Source: Aptenodytes patagonicus (lineage: Eukaryota; Chordata; Aves; Sphenisciformes; Spheniscidae). Taken from it: a DNA stretch of 64,000 bases. The stretch lies in the NCBI RefSeq assembly GCF_965638725.1, contig NC_134974.1, positions 682,001-746,000 on the forward strand, in the 5' to 3' direction. The notes beneath the pieces were generated by a model. The model was not told the DNA's origin, searched no databases, and saw nothing but the letters and a program-made list of their open reading frames with translations. Of this stretch, positions 27,401-39,420 are shown piece after piece (position 1 is the stretch's first letter; each line of letters opens with the position of its first letter). The translations under genes and the position numbers were made by a program.

Positions 27401-30400
27401 GTATAATTAGCAATGCATGATTCCAGGCTCAGATGAGGTTTCCAGCTGGCACAAACCGTAAGTACCGGACCCCAGGTTCCGATTTCTGCAGTGTGTGTCC
27501 TCAGCAACAATTCCTGAGCAGCACAGATTTTGTGGAAAAATGAATTTCTGCTGCTGAGTATTTAAAAACCAAGCCAAGCGTTTGCACAGCAATGGTGCTC
27601 AGACACACACGTGCAAGAACAAGGAGTATCCAGATTCTGTTGCTAACAGGCAATTGGCCCACCTGCCACATAGTCACTTCAGTTTTTTTTGACTTCCCAC
27701 CTCTATACAATAAAGCCCTATTTTTTTCCAACTCCACGGATGGGATGTAAGAACTAGATACTGTTTCGAGCATGCTCAAGATGGGGAAGCAACGTGTAGG
27801 CACTAAGTGTAAGCCTAAGAACAGAAAAATCAAGTACTTATTTTCAGTTTGGCAATTCCTCCCATAAAACAGGCTTTCAAACCTCATGGAGGGGATAGAT
27901 ATGCTGATGTAATTCTCCTCCCACCCCCTCTGACCTCAAACCCCATGTGTACCTCGGCCTCGGCCACGTCCCCGCCTCCCTCTTTCTGTGCCTCTTCCAG
28001 AAGATCCTCCACTCTTACCACCGTCTAGTCCATTCTCCTGGCCCCGAACTGAAAGACAGAACAATGCAAAGACCATTTCAAGATTCATTCTGCTTTAGGG
28101 AGGATACAAGACCACACCTCAAACACTGAAGCGCAGTGGCTGTGTGGGAGACCACACGGCCAAACACTCCCATAACTTCTTTTATTTAAGCTGATGGTAT
28201 TGAGGGTATCACCCAAGGAATCATCTCAGACAGGGGACGTCAAACAGATTGCCACACACACAAGGATGGTTTTCCTCAGACGCATCTGCCCAAGAAGCTT
28301 TACTGACAGCTTTTATGCAGCACAAAGTGCCTCGGTGTGCACCGTGACAGTTACGGGGGTTATTAAAGGGCAGGTCCATACACTCTCTTCCACGGCTGGC
28401 ACCTCGCCCCCGCCTCGGTGGCCCGCCACGTCGTCTGCTGAAATCCCGATCCCTCTCCCGGTTTTCTTTGCTTTCTTCACTGGGTTCTGTCTGTCCGCTC
28501 TCCTTCTGTCCTGAGACACCCTTCTTCTTCCCGACCATTTCCCAGGAATGCTGAAGGTTTGCAGAGGGGAAAGAAGTTAATCATAGTTTGATCGATGCAA
28601 GATACAAACACACATATATTTAAACATGCTACAGGGAATATAACAAGGGTCTCCAGAAAAATGGTTTCCAGCCTAATTTTTTTTTTTTTTTTTTTTTTTA
28701 AGAAGAGTCTATCAGCCTACACACAGTACAGATTCTTCCTTCAAGGAAAGCTTTCTTACAGCTGACTGGCATGCCGTTTGAGGTAACAGGAGATGAGTTA
28801 TTCTATTTCTGCAAAGATCTACTAAACCTCTTAAATAGGGTGAGCATAATACTTACTGAAGTTCGAAGTGTGGATAAATTTACCCTGTTTAGGGGAAAAA
28901 AAAAGCCCCTACCATTTCATATAGGTCACTGTTTTGGGGAGCTCTCAGAATAACCCAGGTAAATGTTCCAAAGTGCTCTGCAGTCAACATTCTCTCAGAT
29001 GCAGAGTAATTTAACAAAACCCCTCCCCTAAATGGCAGCTCACAGCGAGAGGAGCATCACAGAATTTATCCAACAGGCAAGTTCAAGTCATCCCAAATTC
29101 AACTGTAAGAAGTTAAGCATGCCTCCAGCTTACTGCTGTGGGCCTGCATCGGTTTATCTTATGACAGTCTGCAGTGGTTTCATACTCTTAAACTGATGCT
29201 GCACACTGTTAGAACAATTAAAAATAGTCACAAGTCATTGACAAAGACCTGAAAACATAACTGGCAGACAAGTAAACAGCTGGTTTTGGATGGCAGCATG
29301 GAGGGACAGTGACAAAAAACCCATAGAGGCACAAACTGCCTTCAAGCCCAAGGCTTCTGAAGTCTCTCTCCATCGGTATCAGGCTCAGAAGGAAATTTAG
29401 GAAAATATTTACTTTGAATACTGTAATTTTAAGCTAAATCTAACCCAATGCTAAGATCACGCCAGCTCCTTTACCGTTTGAAATACGGTACATTATGAGT
29501 AACTAGCACAGCAGGTGAGCTGTCTTCATCAGCACGGGATTATCTGAGCAATTAGCAAGTCTGTTTCTTATCAGAAAATCCCCTTTACGAGATTGCTGCG
29601 CAAGCTGAATCCAGGCCAGAAGCAGCTCCAAGACCGTCGACCAATTACAGTGCAGACACGGCCTGCGCTCAGTGCTGCGGGTACCAGCCCGCAGGCCCCC
29701 CACGGCACTGCAGGCTGGAGAAGTGGCAGGCACTCGAGGTCTTTGCTCTGCCAACTCTGTTTCTGCCTCTACAAGTCTCCTGCAGTAGCCGCGCCTTGCC
29801 CTGCAATCTCACACCGCTGGGCGTTTCAGCTGCTCGAATAAAGTGGGTACTGCTACATAATGCAGTTTGCTGCACACTATCCTGGCTGCTATTTTCATGA
29901 GCAACGTGTTTATCTAGGAAATGCAATTGTTGTGATAGCAGGAGTTTGTCGTTTAACTCGAAGCTGCCGGTTACAAGGGATGTGGAAGAAAATACAGTCA
30001 CGGCAGAGCTTTGCCTCAATAATGCACATTCGTATCATCCCCCTTTCTAAAAGCATTTTCCAACAGCTATTTTGTTCAGTTGTCAATGGAAAGGGCTCTC
30101 TAAAAGCCAGGAAGAACCCTTACATGTGCTGAACTGAACTTGGCCGGTGCCAAAGCCAGCAAAGCACCTGATATTGGGGAGCAGCTACGTTACACAGAAT
30201 ACAGTCTGAGCTGTCCAGCTCACCCATCTACACTCAGGGTTAATAATGAGGAAAAAAATAAGCTAATGCGTAATATTCTGAAGTGATATTTACAGCCTCA
30301 ACTCTACAAAGAGTTGAGTCTGCTTCAGCCAAACCAGGGTTCTGGGAGGATACATTTGATCAGCGGCAGTTTGGAAGGATCTGATATTCGTAGACTTTTT

Positions 30401-32375
30401 ACTGGGCTGTAACAGAACTTCTGTCTCTGCTGTCTTTGTCATAAAATGAATGACATCCCACACACCAGGCAGAAGGTTCCTCCTAAGCAAGCGCTCGCTT
30501 GTTCTCAGAGCTGACTTTGGCTTGCCTGAGACAGGCACCTGCATGAGTGACAGCAGTCGAGCCTAACTCCACAGAAAACAGACAGCAAAAAGACCCTCAA
30601 AAACGTGGCATGGGCAGCAGCACACAACACTAATAAGTGAATGTTTAGGGCCAGAGACACAAAACTGCATTACTCTAACAGAAATGAACCACAGCTGACA
30701 CATACCTGCCTTTCAACACAGGTCACTCAGCCCTCATGGGAGAAGATACAGGTCACACTGCCGTCACAGCAGTGTGAAAGCTTATACAGACACCACTGTA
30801 CTGTTGTCAAAGTGCTTGGATTCAAAAGGCATGTGAAGTAAATGATTTATTGCATTTTCCCCTCTATTCCTTTGGGCCTGCTGGCCACACTCATATTCTG
30901 TGCAAGTCTATAGACAGCAGTGTTAAGAAGCCAGGACACAATCACACTTTACATGCTACTTGTGGAACTAGTCAGTCATTTTGGCTCTCGTTATCTAGAC
31001 ATTACTGTATGTCTTGTCTCCAAATATGCAGTTACACTGAACTAGGCCTCACCAGATTCACAGGACCCAATCCTACCGTGTCCGGATTGCCCTCCAGCAG
31101 CACGTTGATGGCTCTGTTAACATCTCCATTGCAGTCATGCAGAGCAATCACACACTCATCCTGGTTCTTGCCTGTGATGTCGATCAGCTGTAGAGAAGAC
31201 ACCACCACAGTCAGCATGTTCCAAACCAAGAAGGCACCAAAATCTCTACAGATCTCTTAGGAGGCAAGCAAGTTGAATCCCAAACCAGAAATCCTACAAA
31301 GAAATGTCAGGGTTTGGGATTCTCCTGAGCCTCCTCAGCTTAATTACGTCCCCTCAACGAGAAGTAACTGAGGGTGGGAATTTCTGAGTTACAATTGTTT
31401 CACTACAATCCAACCTACAGCCTCCTTTCCTCAGAATAACACCGCTCCCTGCATTCTGGGGCTCAACACGGCAGGCACTAGAGCCCCTGAAAAACAAGCC
31501 AGTCCAAGGAAATTCAGGGAGCAGCCAGCCGCATCCCTCCCACCCCCTGCAGCATTCACAGTACTCTCAACAGTGGTCTTGCCTTCCCGTCAGGGTTCAC
31601 CCTCACTTTCCACACTCACTTGTTTCACCTTCTCCTCAAAGTCAGCGTCGTTGTGGTCCGAAATCATCTGTGCAAGTCGAATCTGTTCCGCGGTGGCCTA
31701 AAAGAAATCGAATGGAGAGAGAGAGAGAGAGAGCACGGTTAGAGTGGCACATTTCCAACAAACCTTCCTGCAAAGGCCACACCACTTCCCTGAGATCTCT
31801 GGAAAGGAATTGATATGATGAAGAGGAGGCGCAAACAAGGGTCAGAAAGAGGAAAGCTTCAGAGAGAAAGTCAGACGGAAGAGGAGTGAGCGAGGGGAGT
31901 CTGGAAGAAAGGGACATACCGCTGGATGGCCTCGTGGCACCGGGTGAGCAACAATCACCTAAACTATGTCCATCTTGAGGCAGACCTTACCACCACCAGA
32001 ACATCAAGACCCACTGCAGGCAGCTTCTCAGCCACTCGCGTTCATGAAAGTGAACAGGGAATGGTCAGATGGAAGTGAAAACAAATCTCAGCCCCGGCTC
32101 CTGCTCGGAGGCACCAATGCGGAAACCCCACCATCAGTGGCTGCCCAATTAACCTGGCTCTGCAAGCAGCACCCTGTAGCACATGGGAAGTTCATTAGGC
32201 CAAGCCCAGTCGTTAGCGCTGGGCCAGGCAGGAGTGCCAGGTCTCCACCTCCAAGCTAACTGGTTTCCATGGACGCTGCCCTTACCTGCGGCCGCTGCTT
32301 GTGCTGTGTCTGGCTCTGTGTCTGTGTCTGCTCCCAGTTCCCCCGGGCTCGGTTAGTGCCCACCGATGTCATCAT
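6492..32375 (-). CDS. UBAP2L: Ubiquitin-associated protein 2-like, complete, 26 coding exons, 1087 aa
   Basis: RNA-binding stress-granule protein that partners G3BP. Coding exons: 32375-32286, 31697-31620, 31187-31077, 28550-28382, 28048-27953, 27216-27171, 26886-26777, 21597-21545, 20052-19967, 19503-19332, 18528-18327, 17083-16806, 16546-16374, 15645-15456, 14833-14779, 14498-14324, 14121-14049, 13329-13134, 13027-12939, 12243-12190, 11526-11445, 9932-9715, 9626-9521, 8310-8243, 7920-7723, 6587-6492. All phases join, and the sum (3264 bp) gives 1087 aa, the human length. It starts MMTSVGTNRARGNWEQ. The UBA domain is at about residues 49-90 (LIDITGKNQDECVIALHDCN). The RG-rich region is at about 130-190. 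Then follow TFNPADYAEP, EEWGTEDWNED, a long S/T/Q/P-rich low-complexity part, and the end NKSAYNSYSWGAN. UBAP2 is the paralogue, but the wording here is UBAP2L throughout. Confidence 0.97.
7225..7260 (-). CDS. UBAP2L: UBAP2L optional 36-nt in-frame exon
   Basis: Lies in the last coding intron. On the minus strand it is bounded by TTTGCAG and a GTAATG donor. It is 36 nt long and enters and leaves in phase 0. It would add MILCCQRQQEDQ between LQQDGQ and SGSGQRS. Both flanking exons are also in phase 0, so inclusion or skipping keeps the frame. Expression is not shown by sequence. Confidence 0.6.
25082..25141 (-). CDS. UBAP2L: UBAP2L cassette exon, 60 nt, in frame
   Basis: Lies in the 5.2-kb intron between coding exons 7 and 8. 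It has a GTTTCAG acceptor and ends CCTG before a GTACGA donor. It enters and leaves in phase 1, so the 60 nt add 20 residues around LDFIGGEGSNYPRKF, giving DDGT-R-LDFIGG...TAPG-AWRAATEEW. I recall a similar peptide in mammalian UBAP2L isoforms, which supports it as a conserved optional exon. The acceptor is preceded by a very long T tract (A run at 25149-25170 on the plus strand). Confidence 0.75.
26046..26085 (-). other. UBAP2L: Candidate UBAP2L poison exon, 40 nt
   Basis: Minus-strand segment with TTTTTGCAG before it and a perfect GTAAGT donor after it. Joined to coding exon 7 (phase 1), it would place TGA as the second codon. Its 40-nt length also shifts frame. Inclusion would therefore make a transcript open to nonsense-mediated decay. 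This is inferred only from the strong splice sites. Confidence 0.35.
28551..31076. other. UBAP2L: UBAP2L intron between coding exons 3 and 4
   Basis: About 2.5 kb of ordinary intron with a long T run at about 28678-28699. No exon, RNA gene or mobile element recognised. Confidence 0.5.
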
Positions 32376-32415
32376 TTACAGTATATACAAATAACAGTAT
32401 TTACAAGGTAGAACT
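32376..32415 (-). other. UBAP2L: UBAP2L 5'UTR part of the start-codon exon
   Basis: The start-codon exon appears to begin at 32415 after a CACCACAG acceptor. About 40 nt of AT-rich leader precede tandem ATGs at 32375-32370. The first ATG gives the conserved MMTSVGTNR start. Confidence 0.65.
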
Positions 32416-35400
32416 CTGTGGTGCGTCAGGGGAGAAGAGAGAACAGACTGTTAGAAACCGAAAACAAAAGGCAGCACCAAGACTGAACGATCGCATGGAC
32501 GAGGCAGCCAGTAAAGCTGTCGCGGGCCCCCACCCTCCCCGCTGCTTCCCCAAAAGCCACGGCAGGCCAGCCTACCATTTCCACGTGCCCCCAAGACAAA
32601 AAGGTCACTTGTACTTCTCGAGGTTTCTCCACCACTACCATGGTGGAGCACTCTGAATGAAACATCACCTGCATCCAGGTGGGAGCAATTGGGACCCAGG
32701 AGCAGAACCAGGTAAAGGGTTTAACAGCTCACTGCTAAAACACAAGTGTGTGAGTGGGCACAGATTTGCCATGACTAAGAGGCTACGGCGATCAACTGGA
32801 CCAAGGAACACTTGGAAAAAAGCTCTAAAGAAACTTCACTTTGAGAGCAGAACATCTCAGAGCCTCAGACACATCAGCTACTTCCCCTTCTCCTCTCCTG
32901 CCTTCAAAGCAGGGCAGGGGAAGCAAAAACGCTCCAGGTTTGTGGGATATTGTTTTAAAAAAGATACCGCCCTTGTAGAACCGCCTATTTTTGCTTGCTT
33001 CAATTATTCCCCAGAACTGGAAATACTAAGTTTTCTTCTACTGAATGTTCTAGATGAAAAAACTACCAAAAAAGTGAACTAAATGTCAACAAGGAATAAC
33101 AGCCAGTAATGTTGTTAGGTAACTGCTTGAGGCAAAAAAATCCCAGTAAGAGTTCAGGCCATGGAGCGTCCAAAGCAAGTGGAGTTTTATAACCTCACAC
33201 CGGGCTTCAGGGGAAGAGCCCAAGCTGGATAGTTAGAACGGGATCAGCACCGAGTAGTTTTACCCTGCCTATTGTCTCCCAGACATGAGGGATGCCAGGC
33301 ACATCCCACGGTACTTGGCAGGACTTGCTACTTCTGAGCCCCCGAAATCTCAATAATTGCAAACTTCACATTTTTGGATTTCATTAACAAGACTGCAATG
33401 CCTTCCCCCAAAGCAGCAGGGTCTGCTCCAGGTGCTGCAGGCAGGTGCTCGGGACAGGGGAAGGAGCCCCAGACAGAGAGTAAGAGCGGGGAGAAAACCC
33501 AAGCAAGAAAATCTGACCTGCAGTATATGATCTGAAACATTGCTTGTGAACACCAACGTGGCAGCACAGAGCAAGACCTGGCGTACAAAGTGGGGAAAGC
33601 TCAGAAGCAGCATCAGCCAACAGCCCTGTAGGACCTGGGGAGTCTTGTCAAAGTCCATAAGCAGAGGCCTCAACCAGGCTGAGAAACCTTTCCCCAAGAG
33701 CATGGAGACCCTAACATCACCTTCGCGCCATGGCTCGATGCACATGCCACCGCTCCTGCTCCCATCAGCATCTAGTGTTTGTTTGTAGGCAAGTTTTCAA
33801 ATGCAATTGCTCCCGCAGCTTCCCACAAAACCTCAAAAGTTTGCACTTTGGGGCCACCCGTGCCTCACGGTAACTTAAAAACACAGTTTTCCAGCTATAC
33901 AGTGCCAAGGTGTCTTATCAGGAAACAATCCAAGCTACCTGTCCCGGTCACCAGGAGCCCCCGAGGTGCGTGTGACACTGAGCAGGTTTAAGGAAGAGCA
34001 CCAAGCCTGGGCTTCACCCAAGACAAAGCCTCCTGGGCTACACAGCCATCCCTCCCTCCCGCGCTCCACGCAAGTTCCTTCCCCACGGTATTTATTTTCA
34101 CTCTCCACCACTACGTCTCTTCCAGTTCTAAGTGTTTCACGCACAAACAAGTTGTTATATTAAACCAATTTGGCAGCAGAACTGCAGGCCCAGAGGGAAG
34201 CAATCCTGTGCGTTTGCAGTAACTTAATCTGCAGTTTCAATAGGATACAGTTCCAGCAGTCTGCTGCCCCGAACCTTTGTGCAGTGGCTGGGCATTGTTC
34301 AACAGCTGCCACGCTCCGCTCTGCCCAGCTGCATTTCTGCCACAATTAAATCATGATTATTTCTTCTTCAACATGCAAAAACCACACGACAAACATCTAT
34401 TATAGAGAGATCAGCCAGGCCCCGATCCTGCTAAGACCATTGGGTAAGCGGGCGTCCCCACACAACACCCCACGTGCTGTATTGAGGGAAGAGGACTCGG
34501 CTGCTAATAATTTATTCCTCAATCGTGTAACTTCAGTACAGCTCACGGGCAACATTTAACTGCAAATCTTGGTTATCCCGACACTTCAACTGGCCCTGCG
34601 CGGAAGTAACAATAATATGAGTTTACCAGTTCAAAGCAGTTTTCATTAAAAGTGTTTTATCCCCCTTTCCGACACACCCCCCCCCGCCCCCAAGAGCAAA
34701 CCCATATATATTCACCAAGAGGGATGTAATAAAAAAGGGCAACTCCAGCCAAAGCAAATCACGGCTGATCCACACCAGAGAAACAGCGTTAAACGGGGCC
34801 AACGCTTATGTTTCAAGACAACAGGAAAGTGATGCATTCATACAGGATTGAGGGAAAACAAGAAGCTTCACGGCTACAGGTTACAACATCTTTTCTTCAA
34901 AGAAGCTGCAAGTAAATGTGACATGCTTTGGCATCACCCCTTTTCCTTTTCAGACTACACGGCTACTCGCGTTCCATGACTAGAGAGGAGAGAGTCTCGG
35001 CTACACGAAACATGAAGTGCAGAGTCTCCAGAAAAAGAGGTGATACAGAAACGTAACGAACTGTTTATTTTATTAGAAATTTCAGGTAAGTTACAATTTT
35101 AGAACAAGGATCTGTCGGTCACATCCGCTATCCCCGGCTGCGTCAGACCTGCCAGCACATCCAAGCCTCAGTTTCCCTTATCTGTTAATACAGAAAATTG
35201 GTATTTCCATCCCCCTCCGACAAAGCTTAATGAACACGTGCAGAAGGCTCCCAAGCTCCAAAGGAAAGGACCACAGAAGGCAAAGCATTCAGAAAGATTT
35301 TCCTGCAACGTGGGGCAGAACAAGCACCCGAAGGAGCCCGACGCGGGGGGCTGGTTTATCAGTGTTATGGTTTTTCCTCCGGAGCAAACACGTTGCAGCT

Positions 35401-35500
35401 GCAAACTGAGTAACTCCCATGTGCGCAGAGTACAAGATTTTGGGGGGATGCCCCCGGATATGCCATCAGAGACCCCAGTTTGGCGTCGATGTGCAGCACT
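32416..35500. other. UBAP2L: UBAP2L intron 1, proximal part
   Basis: Intron between the non-coding first exon and the start-codon exon. Ordinary mixed sequence with a C-run near 34677-34689. No other feature seen. Confidence 0.5.
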
Positions 35501-36660
35501 TTATGGGGAAGACCCACCGGCCGGTGCCGCTGCGTCCAGGGGCACGCAGAGTGCCCCAAACCGGCACGGAGGCAGGCGCCACGCATAGGACCTCGAGCCG
35601 GGCACACGCTCGCGGGCCGGGATTGCTCCAGGACCACCAAACCGGCATCGCCCGGGAATTTTGCGCGGGCCGCCGGAACCCGCGGCAGGGCCCGCCCCGC
35701 ACCGAGGGGCCGCCGGCGGTAACGGCCCCCAGGGCGCTGCCGAAGAAAGGGTGCCGCAGGCGGGCCCGGTCGCACGCGAGGAGCCCCGAGAGCGCGGCGG
35801 TAGCGGAGCGGCGCGGCCCCCATTGTTACCGCCGGCAGCGGCAGGGCCGGGCGGGCCCCGGGAGCACGGCAGGGCCGCAGCCGCCCGGTCCCGCGGCCCA
35901 GCAGGCCCGGCGGCCCAGCCCGCGGCACACAATGGGGGCGAGCGGCCGGAGGGGGGGGCGGAGGGGGCCCGCGGGGCCGAGCGGGAGCCCCCGCGGCGGC
36001 GCGGAGCCAGGCCGGGCCCGCACCCGGGAGGCGGGCGAGCGCGGGCCGCTTCCGCCCTCATGGCCGCGGCCGCCATTCCCCCCCCTCCGCCCGCCTCCGG
36101 CCCGCCCGCCTCCAGCCCGCCCTCACCTGCGGCGGCCGCGCGCTACGCCAGCCCCCGGCTGCGGCCCGGCCCACTAGGCCGCGCGGGGCCCGGCGGCAGC
36201 GGCGGGGCGCGGCGGCCGCCCCCGGAGCGGCGCGGCGGGGCCGAGCGGGCGGCGGCGGGGCCGGGCGGGCCGAGGGGCGCGCGACGGCAGCGGGGCGCGG
36301 AGGGGGGCGGGATTTAAAGGGGCCGCGCGCAGTTACCGGAGCCGCCGCCGCCTCCGCGCAGCCAACTTTACCTGGGTCTCACCACACTGACAACTACCAG
36401 CGGCGCCCGCCCCCATCACGTGACGAGGGCGCGGGGGCGGGGCCAGCCCGGCTTCACCCACGTGACGCGCGGGGAGGGGGGGGGGGGGTGGGGGGCGCTC
36501 TCCTGGTGGCACACGCGTGTGACGCGCCGCGGCGCGCCGCCGCGCGGCGCGTGAAGAGCGGCTCCCCTCCCGGTCACGTGGTGGGGGCGCGGAGCGGCTT
36601 CGGCGGCCGCCATGTTGTGCGGCCTCGGGCCGGGCCGGGGATGGCGGGGGCCGGCAGCAA
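35500..36660. promoter_or_regulatory. CpG-island bidirectional promoter, UBAP2L / C1orf43
   Basis: More than 1 kb of very CpG-dense DNA between two head-to-head genes. UBAP2L (minus) has a non-coding first exon ending at 36372 (CAG before GTAAAG). C1orf43 (plus) starts translation at 36641. No TATA box is seen. Three CACGTG E-boxes lie between the start regions at 36417-36422, 36459-36464 and 36575-36580. A perfect palindrome of C and G (36523-36536) and ACACGCGTGT (36511-36520) also lie here. Confidence 0.75.
36372..36445 (-). other. UBAP2L: UBAP2L non-coding first exon (5' limit approximate)
   Basis: The donor CAG/GTAAAG at 36372/36371 on the minus strand can join the 32415 acceptor. The start site is not visible and 36445 is only a guess. 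A second strong donor, CAG/GTGAGG at about 36126, could serve an alternative first exon. Confidence 0.45.
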
Positions 36661-36692
36661 CTGGCTCTCCGGGGTCAACGTGGTGCTGGTGA
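36612..36692 (+). promoter_or_regulatory. C1orf43: Overlapping upstream ORF in the C1orf43 leader
   Basis: An ATG in good context (GCCGCCATG) opens a 26-codon frame that passes over the C1orf43 start at 36641 in another frame and stops with TGA at 36690-36692. If the transcript starts upstream of 36612, it should reduce translation of the main frame or force leaky scanning. Confidence 0.55.
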
Positions 36693-39420
36693 TGGCCTAC
36701 GGCAGCCTGGTGAGCCGGGCGGGCGCGGGGCGGCCCAGGTGGACAGGGACGGGCTCGGGTGTCCTGGGGGCCGGGCCTGACGTGTCCAGGGGGCCGGGGC
36801 CCCCGTGGAACCCGGCCCGGGGTGTCCGGGGGGGGCTCCTGTGAGGCCGATCCTGGGGTGTCCGTGGGGCCACTGTGAGGCCCATCCTGGGGTGTCCGTG
36901 GGGCTCCCGTGGAGCCGGGATGTCCGTGGGGCTGGGCCTGGGATGTCCACGGGGCCTCCATGAAACCAGGCCCGAGGTGTCCGTAAAGCTCCAGTGAGAC
37001 ACGTCCCAGGGTATCCGTGGGGAACTCCCGTAGAACCAGACTCGGGGCCCTCACAGGGCTGGGCCGGAGTTCCCATGGCGTCCTGGCGCCTGTGGGGCAG
37101 GGAGAGAACGTGAGTAGGAGCCTCTCTGGAGGCTGGGGTGTTTGTGGGGCTGGCCTGGGTGTCCATGGGGCTCCTGATGGGCTGAACAGGAACCCTTGTG
37201 CTTGCCAGGTTTGGGGGGGTCTGTGGGGCCCCGTGGTTGCTCGGCCTGGGGTGTCCATGGGGTTGGGAACAGGGTGTCAGTGGGGCTGGGCCCAGGCTGG
37301 CCGTGAGACCCCCCTGGAGTGCCGCTCAGTGTGCCTAACCCCCATCCCTGCTGTGGCACTCCAGGTCTTCGTGCTGCTGTTCATCTTTGTGAAACGCCAG
37401 ATCATGCGCTTCGCCATGAAGTCCCGCCGTGGCCCCCACGTGCCTGTTGGACAACACGCGCCCAAGGTGGGTGCGCACGGGCCCGCGGTGGGGACGTGCC
37501 CTCCCTCCCCTGCGCCCACGGACCCATCCGTGCCCGGAGGGGCAGGCAGGGTCTGCTTCAAAATGGGACAATTCCAGGAGCTGCCACCTCGGTGTGGTGG
37601 TGGGCAGCTAGAGAGGGAGCAGGTTTATTTCAGGGGGCCCCCAGGACATGACTGTTATCATCCTTGTGATCCCACAAACAAAGCGAGTACTCTGTAAATG
37701 TTGTTTTGGGTTTTTTTCGTGCTGTGCAGGATTTAAAGGAAGAAATCGACATTCGACTGTCAAGGGTGCAAGACATCAAGTACGAGCCCCGGCTGTTAGC
37801 TGAGGACGACAGCAGGCTTCTGCAGCTGGAGACACAAGGTACCCTCTCTCACTGCGTGTCAGAGGCCACCAGAGACACCGTCCAGTGCTTGTCCCGCTAC
37901 AGCAGGTCGTTCCCTGGGGCCGAGTTGTGTCACTGGCCTCTCTTGTTGGCTGTCCCATTGCAACATTGCGTTTGGCGAGCCAACACGAGATGGTGTCTCT
38001 GCACTCTGCTCCTGTCCGCTTTTGCCACCTCCCTCCTGCTGCCAAGTTTTGCAGAGATTTCAGTTTGGGTTTTCTCTTTGCCAGGCTGCTATAACTACCT
38101 GTACCGGATGAAGGCGCTGGATGCGATCAGAACATCTGGTAAGGGAGCTCAGGGCAGGAGTGGGAGGGCAAGGGTGGAGAGAGACCGTGTGTGGAGGAAA
38201 TAAGGGTGCGGTGCGTCAGCCAGCAGCCTCGTGATAAGGCTCAAGGTCCTCTTTTGGGAATAGCAGTCACTTATCCTGCCCAGGGCTGGCGGCCTGAGGG
38301 TCCTCTCTGCTCAGTCAGCAAAAGGAGGCAACAGATCTGGTGGGAAGTTTAACTAGCTGCCAACTTCTGATGTTGTCTGCAGGTGAACACAAGCATTTTG
38401 ACCTGCGCTTCAGCCAGTTGTCTTGTGCCTTTTTATTTTCCAGAAATCCCATTTCACGCAGAGGGCCGGTACCCAAAGTCTTTAATAGGGAAGAACTTCT
38501 GTGCCTATCTGCTGGAACTGCGGAATTCCAGCACCTCCTTCAAAGGCATCCGCAAAGCCTTGATCGACACCTTGCTGGATGGGTATGAGAGTGCCCGCTA
38601 CGGCACTGGGGTAAGCACCAGCACTGCGTTGCCAGGCCCCTGCAGCAGCGCAGGGGGATGTTCCTGCGCTCCAGTCTGACAGCTGGAGTGAGGTCGCACT
38701 GTAACCTCACTGGGTTTTCCACGGTCTTTTCTGTTTGCATCCAGGTCTTTGGGAAACCAGAATATCTGCAGTACCAGGATGCTCTGAACGAGCTGGCAAA
38801 CATGTAAGTGTTAGTGCCTGGGTGTGTAGGTGGGGTGCAGTGGTGGCTTCTTGGGTCCCAGCAGCCCGTTGTGGAGGTATGAACAGAGATGGGTTTTGGG
38901 GCAAAACTCAGCCTCTGAGACATGGGCTGTTTACGCCTGTCCGTCCTTCCAGGTTTACTTACTCCTTACAGCCCGTCTCTTTTTGGGTTTGTTACTTGGT
39001 CACAGTCCATGTTCCTGCTTGTGCTGGCTGCTTTGAGCCAGGGACCTCGCACGAGCTCCAGGCCTGGCACCTGCAGAAGCGCCAGCCTTGGTTTTCAAAA
39101 CCGCAGTGAGCACTGTCGTCCTGAGGGCAGATCTGCCTTGTGTCAGACAGAAGGGCGTGATGGTCGAGCAGCTCCTCTGGGGAGGGCAGCAGCTGTGATG
39201 GTGCCTCTCCTCTCCCTGCAGGACCAAGGCCCGGGGAGGCAGCAGCCAGCGGCAGCACCAGTCAGCAGCGAAGGACCTCACCCTCTCCCCTGAAGTCTCC
39301 AACCCCGCCACCATCCAGGTCACCTACCTGCCTTCCAGCCAGAAGAGCAAACGTGCCAAACACTTCCTGGAGCTGAAGAGCTTCAAGGACAACTACAACA
39401 CACTGGAGAGCACCCTGTGA
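36641..39420 (+). CDS. C1orf43: C1orf43 (NICE-3) homologue, complete, 7 exons, 252 aa
   Basis: Small single-pass membrane protein of Golgi and mitochondria, reported to support phagocytosis; its mechanism is poorly known. Exons: 36641-36709, 37365-37466, 37730-37838, 38085-38138, 38444-38610, 38745-38803, 39222-39420; phases join, 759 bp. The N-terminus SNWLSGVNVVLVMAYGSL runs into the membrane helix VFVLLFIFVKRQIMRFAMK (about residues 13-33). Then come EEIDIRLSRVQDIKYEP, CYNYLYRMKALDAIRTS, GKNFCAYLLELRN, KALIDTLLDGYE and the highly conserved end KRAKHFLELKSFKDNYNTL. Human is 253 aa. Exon 4 starts three codons later than the human form (no NQS), which looks like acceptor choice. An out-of-frame upstream ATG overlaps the start. 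Confidence 0.96.
36760..37330 (+). repeat. Degenerate minisatellite in C1orf43 intron 1
   Basis: Roughly 30-45 bp units built on GGGGTGTCCGTGGGGCT followed by a variable CCnGTGAGGCC part recur many times through most of intron 1. Copies diverge strongly toward the 3' side. Confidence 0.7.

Noticed and set aside
35365-36317. Long open frames on both strands in the CpG island
   Set aside because: Proline/arginine/glycine-rich translations from CpG-rich promoter DNA, with no homology or splice support.
36416-37258. 280-codon minus-strand frame in C1orf43 intron 1
   Set aside because: Collagen-like repeated peptides come from the minisatellite read in one frame.
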